Positions 1 to 8,290 of a stretch of DNA of 64,000 bases are shown here, one piece after another. Origin of the DNA: Nitrospira sp. (GTDB lineage: Bacteria; Nitrospirota; Nitrospiria; Nitrospirales; Nitrospiraceae). Numbering within the stretch: the stretch's first letter is position 1; each line of letters begins with the position of its first letter. The notes below the pieces were generated by a model. That model was not told the DNA's origin. It worked only from the letters and a program-made list of their open reading frames with translations, and did not search any database. The stretch spans positions 50,481 to 114,480 of the forward strand of contig SWDO01000015.1 in NCBI GenBank assembly GCA_005116895.1, given 5' to 3'. A program made the position numbers and the translations under genes.

Positions 1-1005
1 GAAGGCTTGCAGGCCCGTGATGTGACCGTGGTGGATGGGCACGGCCGTATGTTGTCGTCCACCATGACGGATGAAACCGCCGGGTTGACGAATACCCAGC
101 TCGAATATCAACGGAGCATCGAAAAAGATGTCGAAACGCGCATCCAAACGATGTTGGAGCGGATTGTTGGATCCAATAAAGCCGTCGTGCGTGTATCCAG
201 CGTAGTGGACTTTCGCAAGGTTGAGACAACAGAGGAGCGATACGATCCGAACAGCCAGGTGGTGAGGAGCGAACAACGAGGGCAGGAAAAGGCGAATGGC
301 ACCAACGGCGTCAGCGGTGGCGTCCCAGGTGTGCAGTCGAACGTCCCGCCTGGTACAGATCAGGAGCTCCCGCAAACCAGTTCGAATAACAGTCAGACGA
401 AAAATGAAACGGTCAACTATGAGATCAGTCGAACTGTGTCCAAAATCGTTGAGCCGGTAGGAGTCATTAAACAATTGTCCGTGGCCGTGCTGGTTGATGG
501 GATCTATGAAACAGCCAAAGCCGGTGATGGACAGTCCACGGAGACACCGGCTGCCGCGCGCAAATACGTTCCACGTTCAGAAGAAGACCTCAAGCGGATT
601 GAAGACATCGTCAAGAAAGCGATGGGCTTTTCGCCTGAGCGGCAGGATCAGGTTCAGGTTGTGAACGTTCAATTCGGCGCGGAACCGGAAGAGCTGCAGA
701 GTGCGACGGCAGAAGCCTTGGCCGAGGGGCCGAAGCCATGGTTGCCGTATCTCCGTTATGGAGTCGGCATTCTCTTGTTTGCGGTGATTCTGTTGTTCGT
801 CGTCCGTCCGCTGTTGGCCATGTTGGGTTCGACGACGGAGCAGATGCAAACCGAAGCGACGGTCACGGCGTTGCCTGGGGCTCAGGCCATGATGCAAGCC
901 TCATTGACGAATGCCCCGGATCGAGCTCAAATCATCGACATGGCCAGAAAAAATCCAGACACGGCCGCTGTGGTCGTGAAGCAGTGGCTCAAGAATCCTA
1001 CATAG
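1..1005 (+). CDS. fliF: Flagellar MS-ring protein FliF, C-terminal part (5' end outside window)
   Basis: The reading frame is open from the first base, so the gene starts upstream and only about 334 C-terminal residues are seen. They hold the end of the periplasmic ring-building region with a low-complexity Gly/Ser/Asn/Gln linker (bases 285-415), a transmembrane helix around bases 735-830 (VGILLFAVILLFVV), and the cytoplasmic tail. The last helix (NPDTAAVVVKQWL) is the known FliG-binding element of the family. FliF forms the MS ring in the inner membrane, on which the rotor and export gate are built. fliG follows after 9 bases, the usual order. Identification is secure; the product is incomplete only because of the window edge. 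Confidence 0.95.
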   Translation, partial: EGLQARDVTVVDGHGRMLSSTMTDETAGLTNTQLEYQRSIEKDVETRIQTMLERIVGSNKAVVRVSSVVDFRKVETTEERYDPNSQVVRSEQRGQEKANGTNGVSGGVPGVQSNVPPGTDQELPQTSSNNSQTKNETVNYEISRTVSKIVEPVGVIKQLSVAVLVDGIYETAKAGDGQSTETPAAARKYVPRSEEDLKRIEDIVKKAMGFSPERQDQVQVVNVQFGAEPEELQSATAEALAEGPKPWLPYLRYGVGILLFAVILLFVVRPLLAMLGSTTEQMQTEATVTALPGAQAMMQASLTNAPDRAQIIDMARKNPDTAAVVVKQWLKNPT

Positions 1006-1014
1006 CGTGGTGCC

Positions 1015-2007
1015 ATGGCGAAGACTTTAACAGGTGAACAGAAAGCAGCGATTCTCCTTCGTGCCATGGGCGAAGAGTCAGCCGCCCAGGTCTTGAAGCA
1101 ACTCGATCCGAAAGAAATTAAGAAGCTGGGAAGCTTTATGAGCGGCACCGCGCAAATCTCACGAGATGAAGAAGATGCCGTCATGTCGGATTTTCGAGCG
1201 GCGAGCGCAACTGGAGAGATTCAGTTTCAGGGAAAAGAGTTCATCAAGACGGCGCTCACCAAGGCGTTGGGTCCAGAAAAAGCAGCGCGGATCATCGAAT
1301 CGATGACGCAGAAAAGCTATCCTGGGCTGGAAGGGCTGAAATGGGTTGATGTGAAAACCCTCACTCAAATGCTGAGGGTCGAGCATGCCCAAACAGTGGC
1401 AGTCATTCTTGCACATTTGGAAAGCGACCAGGCTGGACAGGTCCTCGCGGCGCTGCCAGAGGACATGCGAGGAGACGTGGCGATTCGGTTGGCAACGTTG
1501 GAAGAAGTCCAACCGGATGTCCTGGAAGAACTGAGCGAAAGTCTCCAAGAAATGCTGTTGGCCAGCCAAGGAATGAGCACTCAGAGCGTTGGAGGGGCCG
1601 AGGTGGTCGCCGATATTCTGGCGCGAATGGATAAGGCTAATGAAGGCGGGATCATGGCTAGGATTTCCGAGAAAAATCAGTCGTTGGCCGACACCATCCG
1701 CGCCCTTATGTTTGTCTTTGACGATTTAATTAAAATTGATGATCGAGGTTTGCAGGAATTGATGAAGGAAATTAGCAAAGAGGATCTTCCTGTCGCTCTT
1801 CGCGGCGCCAATCCCGAGGTGAAGGAGAAATTCTTTAAGAATATGTCGAGTCGCGCCGCGGAAATGTTGAAGGAAGATATGGAGGCGAAAGGGCCGGTGA
1901 AGGTCTCCGATGTCGAAAGAGCCCAGCAGAATATCTTGAAAGTCTGCCGCAAGCTTGAGGAAGAAGGCCGTATCGTCATTGCGGGGGCAGGCGAGGAGAT
2001 GCTGTAG
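1015..2007 (+). CDS. fliG: Flagellar motor switch protein FliG
   Basis: FliG (330 residues, normal length) couples the MS ring to the C ring and contacts the stator to make torque. The N-terminal domain (1-100) binds FliF. The middle domain carries the conserved EHPQ-type motif as E123-H-A-Q126, with Ala in place of Pro, which contacts FliM. The C-terminal domain (about 225-325) contains the charged torque helix (DDRGLQELMKEISKEDLP). The stop codon overlaps the start of the next gene (TAGTGG, shared base at 2007), so translation of fliG and fliH is probably coupled. Confidence 0.97.
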   Translation: MAKTLTGEQKAAILLRAMGEESAAQVLKQLDPKEIKKLGSFMSGTAQISRDEEDAVMSDFRAASATGEIQFQGKEFIKTALTKALGPEKAARIIESMTQKSYPGLEGLKWVDVKTLTQMLRVEHAQTVAVILAHLESDQAGQVLAALPEDMRGDVAIRLATLEEVQPDVLEELSESLQEMLLASQGMSTQSVGGAEVVADILARMDKANEGGIMARISEKNQSLADTIRALMFVFDDLIKIDDRGLQELMKEISKEDLPVALRGANPEVKEKFFKNMSSRAAEMLKEDMEAKGPVKVSDVERAQQNILKVCRKLEEEGRIVIAGAGEEML

Positions 2008-3029
2008 TGGCGGGAGGAACGATCCCGGCAGTAGTGAGTTCCGAGCGAAGCGTGCGTCTTCAAGGGACGGTCCTGATTGTTGATGCTGACGAAACGATCC
2101 GAAACGCATTGCACGAGCTGCTTCAGCCGGAACGAGTGTCGATTCGACTCTCGAGCTCAGGCCAGGAGGCGCTTGCGATGGTCAAGCAGAAGGCTCCTGC
2201 CTTGCTGATCGTCGACGCCTCCTTGCCGGATCAAGATGGCATCGCAGTTCTAGAAGAAGCACAGCGGATCGACAGTCGCATGATTGGGGTTGTGATGAGT
2301 GGGGCAGCCTCGGTTGAACTTGCCGCCCGTGCGATGAGAGCCGGCTCCAGCGATTTATTGACGAAACCATTTCAATCGGACAGTGTCCTCGCCACTGTGC
2401 GTCATCTACTGGAACTCCATCGGTTGCGCACCGACCAGACGATCTTGAAACATGCCGCGGTACGGTCCGGCGCGGTACGGCTGCAGAGTGTGCCGTTTCA
2501 AACATTTGGGGATGAGGGCGCGCGTAAGGGAGTTGATGGGCTGACGGAATATGAGCGAGGTCTGGAAGAAGGCCGGCGATTTTCGGACATGCAACGTCAA
2601 CAAGATCTTGCGGTATTGACCGAGGCTGTCAGAAGATTTGATGCCGCTCGCTCCGCGCTTCAGCAGACGATCGACGATGAAGTCATCGCGCTCGCGTTGC
2701 AGATCGTGTCGAAGATACTGCATGAATCGGCTGAGTCCCGACGTGAGCAGATTGTGATGCAGGTTAAGGCAGCACTCGGCGCTGTTCAATCGTCGGATAA
2801 CGTGGTGATACAGGTGCATCCGGCTGACGCAGCTGTCCTGGAAACCGTTCGAGTGGAGCTGACAGGACGGCCGCAGGTCGCACTGACGCTCACCATCGAG
2901 CCGGTTGCTTCTCTCCAGCGAGGAAGCTGCCTGCTGCACACTGCTACACGATTAGTGGATGCCTCTCTCGATACGCAGCTACTCCGTTTGGGTGATGTCC
3001 TGAAGAACAGGACTCATCATGAGTCTTAG
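2007..3029 (+). CDS. fliH: CheY-like receiver domain fused to FliH export-ATPase regulator
   Basis: The 340-residue protein has two parts. Residues 20-140 form a response-regulator receiver domain with the full active-site set: acidic pair D26/D28, phospho-acceptor D70 (VDASLPDQDG), S98 and K120 (LTKPF). Residues 180-335 look like FliH/HrpE: a charged coiled coil (185-220), then the C-terminal domain (DEVIALALQIVSKILHES...). FliH normally binds and restrains the FliI ATPase and is usually 220-280 residues without a receiver. Position between fliG and fliI, overlapping fliI by 11 bases, supports the FliH assignment. Whether D70 is phosphorylated, and by which kinase, is unknown. GTG start overlapping the fliG stop. 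Confidence 0.85.
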   Translation: MAGGTIPAVVSSERSVRLQGTVLIVDADETIRNALHELLQPERVSIRLSSSGQEALAMVKQKAPALLIVDASLPDQDGIAVLEEAQRIDSRMIGVVMSGAASVELAARAMRAGSSDLLTKPFQSDSVLATVRHLLELHRLRTDQTILKHAAVRSGAVRLQSVPFQTFGDEGARKGVDGLTEYERGLEEGRRFSDMQRQQDLAVLTEAVRRFDAARSALQQTIDDEVIALALQIVSKILHESAESRREQIVMQVKAALGAVQSSDNVVIQVHPADAAVLETVRVELTGRPQVALTLTIEPVASLQRGSCLLHTATRLVDASLDTQLLRLGDVLKNRTHHES

Positions 3030-4326
3030 CCAGCTGATCGAGCGTGTCGACCCCATCGAAGTCTCTGGAAGGGTGGCGCAAGCAGTTGGGATCGTTGTGG
3101 AAGGGTATGGGCCGATGACGACGGTCGGAGAGCTCTGCCGCATTACGCGGGAGGTAGCTGGAGGGCCGATCGCTGCGGAGGTTGTGGGATTTCGGGGAGA
3201 TCGTGTTCTCCTGATGCCGCTGGGCGATATGCACGGGATCGGGCCGGGAAGTCGAATTACCATGTCCGGTCAAGTGGCCAATCTTGCGGTCGGACCAGGC
3301 TTATTGGGAAGGGTGCTCGACGGCTGCGGCAATCCAATGGATGGCAAAGGTCCGCTGACGGCCACGGAGCGATATCCACTGTATGCTAGCGCACCAAACC
3401 CTTTACAACGCGCTCGTCTACGCGCTCCGCTTGATCTCGGCGTTCGTGCCATCAACGGGTTTTTGACGTGTGGACGTGGACAGAAGATGGGCATCTTTTC
3501 CGGTTCCGGGGTTGGCAAGAGTGTGCTCCTGGGGATGATCAGCCGATACACGAAAGCGGATGTCAATGTCATCGCGCTCATCGGAGAGCGAGGCCGTGAG
3601 GTCAACGAATTCCTGGAACGCGACCTGGGTGCTGAAGCACTCGGACGGTCGGTGGTGGTGGTCGCGACGTCTGACCAAGCCCCGCTCATTCGTCTGCGCG
3701 CGGCGTTGGTAGCGACGACCATTGCGGAATATTTCCGTGATGCCGGAAGACAGGTGTTGTTGTTGATGGATTCACTGACGCGGTTGGCCTATAGCCAAAG
3801 AGAGGTGGGGTTGGCGATCGGGGAGCCTCCGACGACCAAAGGCTATACCCCCTCCGTGTTTACGCTTTTGCCGAAGCTACTGGAGCGTGTCGGAACGGGG
3901 CCAGGTCCAGGAACAATTACCGGACTGTATACCGTACTGGTCGATGGCGATGATCTTACTGATCCCATCGCCGATACCGTTCGCTCGATCTTGGATGGTC
4001 ATATCGTCCTATCTCGTACATTGGCCGCTCGCAATCACTTTCCGGCGATCGATCTCCTTCAGAGTACCAGCCGTGTGATGCGGGATATTGTCGGGCGACC
4101 ACACTATGACGCTTCCAAGAAGCTTCTCGAGTTGGTGGCCCGGTATCGTCAATCGGAGGACCTGGTTGTACTGGGAGCCTATAAGCCGGGGATGAACGCG
4201 GCGCTCGACCGTGCCGTTCAAGCGCAGGACGCGATCAATGCGTATTTGCGGCAAGACATCGACCAGCCGGCCGGCATGTCCTCGTCAGTGCAGCAACTTG
4301 AGGCGCTGGCCCAGCAGGCAGCATGA
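3019..4326 (+). CDS. fliI: Flagellum-specific export ATPase FliI
   Basis: FliI (435 residues, typical) is the F1-beta-like ATPase of the flagellar type III export apparatus, acting as a hexamer with FliH and FliJ below the export gate. The Walker A loop GSGVGKS lies near residue 163, the catalytic ALIGERGREV segment near 190, and the Walker B stretch QVLLLMDSLTR near 250. The N-terminal beta-barrel region precedes it. The start overlaps fliH by 11 bases, and the stop overlaps the fliJ start (ATGA), the pattern of a tightly coupled operon. Confidence 0.97.
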   Translation: MSLSQLIERVDPIEVSGRVAQAVGIVVEGYGPMTTVGELCRITREVAGGPIAAEVVGFRGDRVLLMPLGDMHGIGPGSRITMSGQVANLAVGPGLLGRVLDGCGNPMDGKGPLTATERYPLYASAPNPLQRARLRAPLDLGVRAINGFLTCGRGQKMGIFSGSGVGKSVLLGMISRYTKADVNVIALIGERGREVNEFLERDLGAEALGRSVVVVATSDQAPLIRLRAALVATTIAEYFRDAGRQVLLLMDSLTRLAYSQREVGLAIGEPPTTKGYTPSVFTLLPKLLERVGTGPGPGTITGLYTVLVDGDDLTDPIADTVRSILDGHIVLSRTLAARNHFPAIDLLQSTSRVMRDIVGRPHYDASKKLLELVARYRQSEDLVVLGAYKPGMNAALDRAVQAQDAINAYLRQDIDQPAGMSSSVQQLEALAQQAA

Positions 4327-4763
4327 GCTTTGAGTCATTGCGGAAGCTGCGTGTTCAGACGGTAGAGGCCTTGATGATGGAGTTGGCACAGATCACCCAC
4401 ACGTTGACTCAGAGCGAGGCACAGTATCAGGACCTTGCAGTCACAATGCAGCGGGATGTCGTTACTTACGACCAACAATCTGTGCAAGGACTGACGATAG
4501 AGGCGTGGTTGGAATGGCAGGGGCGTATGGATTCGCAGGAGGCAGCGCTGCGCCGAGTGCGTCGAGAGCTCGATCAAGCCGTCGAGGCGTGGCAGCGTAC
4601 CAAGGCGCTGCTCGTTGAAGCCAGCCAGGAGCGCAAGCTGCTTGATCTGGTTGCCGACAAACGCCGTGACGCGCAACGTGCCGACGCGGCGCGTCAGGAA
4701 CAGCGAGCGATGGATGAGGTTGCGAGCCGCCGGCACTCCACTCGACGAGAGAGCCACTCATGA
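4323..4763 (+). CDS. fliJ: Flagellar export protein FliJ
   Basis: A 146-residue, almost wholly alpha-helical and charged protein immediately after fliI, overlapping it by four bases (ATGA). Length, coiled-coil character (heptad-like Leu/Gln/Arg over 10-130) and position match FliJ, the small stalk-like protein that works with FliI and carries chaperones to FlhA. FliJ sequences are poorly conserved, so the name rests mostly on context. The next gene again overlaps by four bases. Confidence 0.85.
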   Translation: MSFESLRKLRVQTVEALMMELAQITHTLTQSEAQYQDLAVTMQRDVVTYDQQSVQGLTIEAWLEWQGRMDSQEAALRRVRRELDQAVEAWQRTKALLVEASQERKLLDLVADKRRDAQRADAARQEQRAMDEVASRRHSTRRESHS

Positions 4764-5518
4764 CGACAGGACCTATCAGAGGTTGGGGAGACCGTTTTGG
4801 TCTTGACCGCCTTGGGCGTGTCTCGAGCATGGAGCTGAGAAAAAACCGGCATTCCCAATTTTTGACGATGGTTGGTGGCATTATCGGTTCGACCGTTCTC
4901 TTCTGGATCATGGTGCAATTGGGACAAGCCTCCTCGGAACCGAAGGATAGAACACAGATGGCGACGTCGGGTGGGCTAAAGCAGAGCAAGTCACCGGAAG
5001 CGAAGGAGGCAGAGAGTGCTGGAGCAGAGTCTGATGCCGATGCCAAGCTATTGGCTCCACCAACGGTCCAGGGGCCGGCCATTGATGTTCCTCGCGAAGT
5101 GCTCGACATGCTGGATCAAAGAAAGCGCGACCTTGATCGGCGCGAGCAGTCGCTTCGTCAGAATGAAGAACGACTCATGATTGTAAGGGGCCAGATTGAG
5201 GAGCTCTTGGACCAGAACGAAGCCTTGGAAAAGAAGATCCAAAGTGCGCAAGCCAAAGAAGACCGAGCTCCGTCATCACAAGCCAAGGCCCATGCGGAGA
5301 AGGAGCGTTCGACGCAGGAACAACGGACACAGCTCGCCAAGATCTACGAATCCATGCCGTCTGAGGACGCCGCTTCGCGTCTCGAACATATGCCGGATCG
5401 GAAAGCCATTGAAATCCTCAAAATGGTGAAAGCAAAGACGGCCGGCGCGATTCTCGCGCAAGTCAAAGCCGATCGGGCCGCGAAGCTGACGGAGCAGCTG
5501 CTGACACAGACGCCGTAG
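4760..5518 (+). CDS. MotE-like / MgtE N-domain membrane protein
   Basis: A 252-residue protein in the fliJ operon, overlapping fliJ by ATGA. A transmembrane helix lies near residues 36-55 (GGIIGSTVLFWIMVQLG). It is followed by an acidic linker, a long coiled coil (about 112-185) and a C-terminal MgtE_N-like module (KIYESMPSEDAASRLEHMP...AILAQVKADRAAKLTEQL). Proteins of this layout between fliJ and fliK are often called MotE-like; in alpha-proteobacteria MotE is a periplasmic chaperone of MotC. The helical repeat resembles the FliG-like fold of MgtE_N. A structural role at the export gate or stator is possible but not shown. Start chosen for the overlap. Confidence 0.65.
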   Translation: MTTGPIRGWGDRFGLDRLGRVSSMELRKNRHSQFLTMVGGIIGSTVLFWIMVQLGQASSEPKDRTQMATSGGLKQSKSPEAKEAESAGAESDADAKLLAPPTVQGPAIDVPREVLDMLDQRKRDLDRREQSLRQNEERLMIVRGQIEELLDQNEALEKKIQSAQAKEDRAPSSQAKAHAEKERSTQEQRTQLAKIYESMPSEDAASRLEHMPDRKAIEILKMVKAKTAGAILAQVKADRAAKLTEQLLTQTP

Positions 5519-5861
5519 AGCCCCTCCCGCGCCCTCAGAAATTCTCGTTCATCATGTCTGGTATCTTGCACCCACGCCTCGCCAGAATGTGCTGTTGCGA
5601 TTGGTGTGGTTCGTGTAGGTAGCCCGAAGGCTACGCGGCAATGTTCCCCGCCATTGGAAAGATCCCTGTCCTTCAAGAACAGCCATTCCTGTATCTGGAT
5701 CGGCTAGTTTTGCCGAGCACGCTGTAAAGTTTTCCTCTTTCCGGATAACGCAGTCACGGTGTTCACGACAACCAGCCTGATTATCCGCGGTGTTGTACGC
5801 TGCTCGTCTGGCATAGGGCTTGTATTCCCTCTTTGCTCGGATCACAAGAGGACTGGCGCAC
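5519..5861. other. Gap between the MotE-like gene and fliK
   Basis: About 340 bases without a convincing gene. A perfect 6-bp hairpin with a CGAA loop lies at 5619-5634 (GTAGCC/GGCTAC). A TAAAGTTT box near 5726 has no correctly spaced sigma28 -10. No sigma54 box was found. Whether a promoter for fliK lies here is open. Confidence 0.5.
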
Positions 5862-7592
5862 GTGGATTTCATCTTCGCTGATATTGTACCCCGCCCATCT
5901 GGTTCCCCTGTCGACCAGGGAGTCAGAACGTCTCGGGCAGCGACTTCTCCAAGCTCCAGTAGTAGCCGGAGAAGTTTTCCCTCTGTGCTCCAAGGAGTTC
6001 GTGCAGACGAACGGAGAATGGAGGCTCGCGAAGCAGCAGAGGCGCGAGCAGCGAATAAGTCCGAGCGTGGGTCCCGATCGAGGGAAACGAAAGAGCCGAA
6101 TCCTTCCTCAACGCAGGCTGAGCGCGCGGCGGTGCGATCAACGAACACATCTGATCGTGGACCCCGCTCGATGGAGAGAAAAGATCAGAATCCTTCCGCA
6201 GCGCAGGCCGAGCGCGTGAATGCCTCACCGTCTGAGACACAAGCTCAAGATGGAAGCAGATCCAGCGACGATGTGAAGCGGGTCGCTGAAGATTCCAGGA
6301 ACGAGTTCGAAACTACATTTCAACCGAGTCAGCCAGGTTTCGACTCTCAAGGGCAAGCCACGGTGCCGCTCGTCTCCCTGGTTCCAGTTCCGGTACTGGC
6401 CCAGGCGAATGTTCACACGGAAGGCGAGGGGGATTTGCTTGAGGAGGATCACGTGGCTGAGGGGGAAACCGAGTCAGGCGACGGTTTTTCAAAGTCTCCG
6501 CTGCTATCGACTATGACTACGAATTCTGCAGTGGCAGTATCCGATCTGCCAGAAAGTCACGCTCAGGCTGACCATGATCTACTGGCCCATGAACCAGATG
6601 CTCCGGTGATTCACACAGGCGGCGATTCGCACAAGGCTCAAGTCGTCAAGCCAGCTTCCCATATGGTTGCCGATGATGTCGGACCCGAGACTGCGAATCG
6701 TACTGAACCTCGTCCAGTGCCTGTGGAGTTGCAGTCCGGTCCGGCGCTTCCTCAGCTCGAGGCGATTGTGCGTCAGGCTCCCCCTGCCTCTCTGGGGGTA
6801 GGGTTGCCGGATGGCAAGCCGGAAAGTGCAAAAACTGATTCTGTGCTACGCGATGGGGGCTCATCCGATCGCTCCAATTCAGTTCAGACGAACTGGTATG
6901 GGCAATCCCTTCAGGATGCTCAGAATAGCGGAGTGAGGACGCAGTGGGGAGTCCAACAGGGGCAGCGCTTGAGTGTGGATGGGGCCGAGCATTTCAGCGA
7001 GCTCTGGAGAGATCAACAGAATCCTCAGCGTGAACAGAGCGAAATCATGCTACCTCAGGCGACGGTCATTGATCGCCAAGTTTCTAGCGGGTCGGCGACC
7101 GAGTCGATGATGGCTGGCGCTCACGGGCGTGTCGTCTCCAGTCCACCTCCTCCTCCCACTCCCACTGTTATGAGTCCGGCGCCTTCGTTCCTGCCTGCGC
7201 AGGATGCAACTGAGTCGTCGGTGCGGTTCATGACGCGATCGGTCGTGTTTGATGTGGCGCAGCCAGACCTGGGCCATGTGAATATTCGCGTGGCAATGAC
7301 GAACGATATGGTGCATACCCATTTGTCAGCCGACAGACTTGAGGTGGGGCAATTTCTCGTCAACGGACAGGATCGCCTGCAAGCCGCGTTTCAAGCAAAC
7401 GGGTTGGACATGGGACAGTTCCGTGTAGACATCGATCGTCAGAGTGCCGGTCGCTCGTTCCAGCAGGACTCTTCTCAGGAACAAGGACACGCCTGGAATC
7501 AGAGGTCGACCGACATGAAGTGGGGGCAGAGTCCGGACCGACAGGATGCCCCCCCCACATCGCTCCATGGCCTCTTGAATATCGTGGCGTAG
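5862..7592 (+). CDS. fliK: Flagellar hook-length control protein FliK
   Basis: A 576-residue, Pro/Ser/Gln-rich protein with the FliK layout: a long low-complexity ruler followed by a compact C-terminal domain (about 450-545), where the hook-length domain signature is seen (HVNIRVAMTNDMVHTHLSAD...LVNGQDRLQAAFQANG). FliK measures the hook and switches export to filament substrates through FlhB. I place the start at GTG 5862, because AAGAGGA lies 9 bases upstream; a TTG 14 codons earlier is open but lacks such a site. Two copies of a roughly 28-residue repeat (SERGSRSRETKEPNPSSTQA and SDRGPRSMERKDQNPSAAQA) lie near 66-125. A run of eight C (7549-7556) sits near the 3' end. flgD and flgE follow. 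Confidence 0.85.
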   Translation: MDFIFADIVPRPSGSPVDQGVRTSRAATSPSSSSSRRSFPSVLQGVRADERRMEAREAAEARAANKSERGSRSRETKEPNPSSTQAERAAVRSTNTSDRGPRSMERKDQNPSAAQAERVNASPSETQAQDGSRSSDDVKRVAEDSRNEFETTFQPSQPGFDSQGQATVPLVSLVPVPVLAQANVHTEGEGDLLEEDHVAEGETESGDGFSKSPLLSTMTTNSAVAVSDLPESHAQADHDLLAHEPDAPVIHTGGDSHKAQVVKPASHMVADDVGPETANRTEPRPVPVELQSGPALPQLEAIVRQAPPASLGVGLPDGKPESAKTDSVLRDGGSSDRSNSVQTNWYGQSLQDAQNSGVRTQWGVQQGQRLSVDGAEHFSELWRDQQNPQREQSEIMLPQATVIDRQVSSGSATESMMAGAHGRVVSSPPPPPTPTVMSPAPSFLPAQDATESSVRFMTRSVVFDVAQPDLGHVNIRVAMTNDMVHTHLSADRLEVGQFLVNGQDRLQAAFQANGLDMGQFRVDIDRQSAGRSFQQDSSQEQGHAWNQRSTDMKWGQSPDRQDAPPTSLHGLLNIVA

Positions 7593-7613
7593 ATCGGAAG
7601 GGAGATATCAGAC

Positions 7614-8267
7614 ATGATCGATGTATCGACACTTAACTCGGCGGGAACCACGGAGACATCGAACAAAACTGGACCTCGACAGTTGGGCCAGGATGACTTT
7701 CTCAAATTGCTGATCACACAACTGAAGAACCAAGATCCCTTAAAACCAACAGACAATGCTGAATTTGTTTCACAGCTCACGCAATTCAGTCAGCTGGAGC
7801 AAACCGCGAAGCAGGCACAGTTGCTTCAGCAGAGCCTCGACGCACAAGCCGCGTCGCTACAGTACACGCTGCTTCCAATGATCGGCCGCACCGTCACTGT
7901 CGGCCAGTCGCTCGTTCAGCTAGAGAAAGGACCTACTCCTATCGGGTATTCGCTCGACAGCAATGCGACGAACGTTCGCATCAGCATTATGGATCAGCAA
8001 GGACAAATCGTGCGGAGTCTAGACTATCGTGATCGATCCGAAGGGCCACAGGTTACTGAGTGGGATGGGAAGAGCCAGAATGGGACCCTCATGCCGTCTG
8101 GTCTCTACCGCTATCTTGTCACAGCCACGGATCAAGAGGGAAAACCTGTGAAGGTAGAGGGCCGTGCCTCCCTGACAGTCACTGGGGTTCGCATGGAAGA
8201 GGGGCAAGCCAAACTCCTTGCCGGTGATTTGGCTATTGATCCATCATCAATCATCGAGCTGCGATAA
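7614..8267 (+). CDS. flgD: Flagellar hook capping protein FlgD
   Basis: FlgD (217 residues) caps the growing hook and is shed afterwards. The N-terminal export/cap motif is clear (LGQDDFLKLLITQLKNQDPL, near 24-43, followed by NAEFVSQLTQFSQLEQ). The C-terminal part has the FlgD Ig-like/tudor domain (about 90-200; GQIVRSLDYRDRSEGPQVTE). It lies between fliK and the hook gene, 21 bases after fliK, with a good ribosome site (GGGAGA) before ATG. Confidence 0.96.
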   Translation: MIDVSTLNSAGTTETSNKTGPRQLGQDDFLKLLITQLKNQDPLKPTDNAEFVSQLTQFSQLEQTAKQAQLLQQSLDAQAASLQYTLLPMIGRTVTVGQSLVQLEKGPTPIGYSLDSNATNVRISIMDQQGQIVRSLDYRDRSEGPQVTEWDGKSQNGTLMPSGLYRYLVTATDQEGKPVKVEGRASLTVTGVRMEEGQAKLLAGDLAIDPSSIIELR

Positions 8268-8290
8268 CAAGAAAGAGGAGGGTTATACCG

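Noticed and set aside
5726..5750. TAAAGTTT followed by CCGGATAA as a sigma28 promoter for fliK
   Set aside because: The spacer is only 8 bases, too short for FliA, and the -10 differs in the core.
5820..5861. TTG start for fliK at 5820
   Set aside because: No ribosome site, while GTG 5862 has AAGAGGA nine bases upstream.
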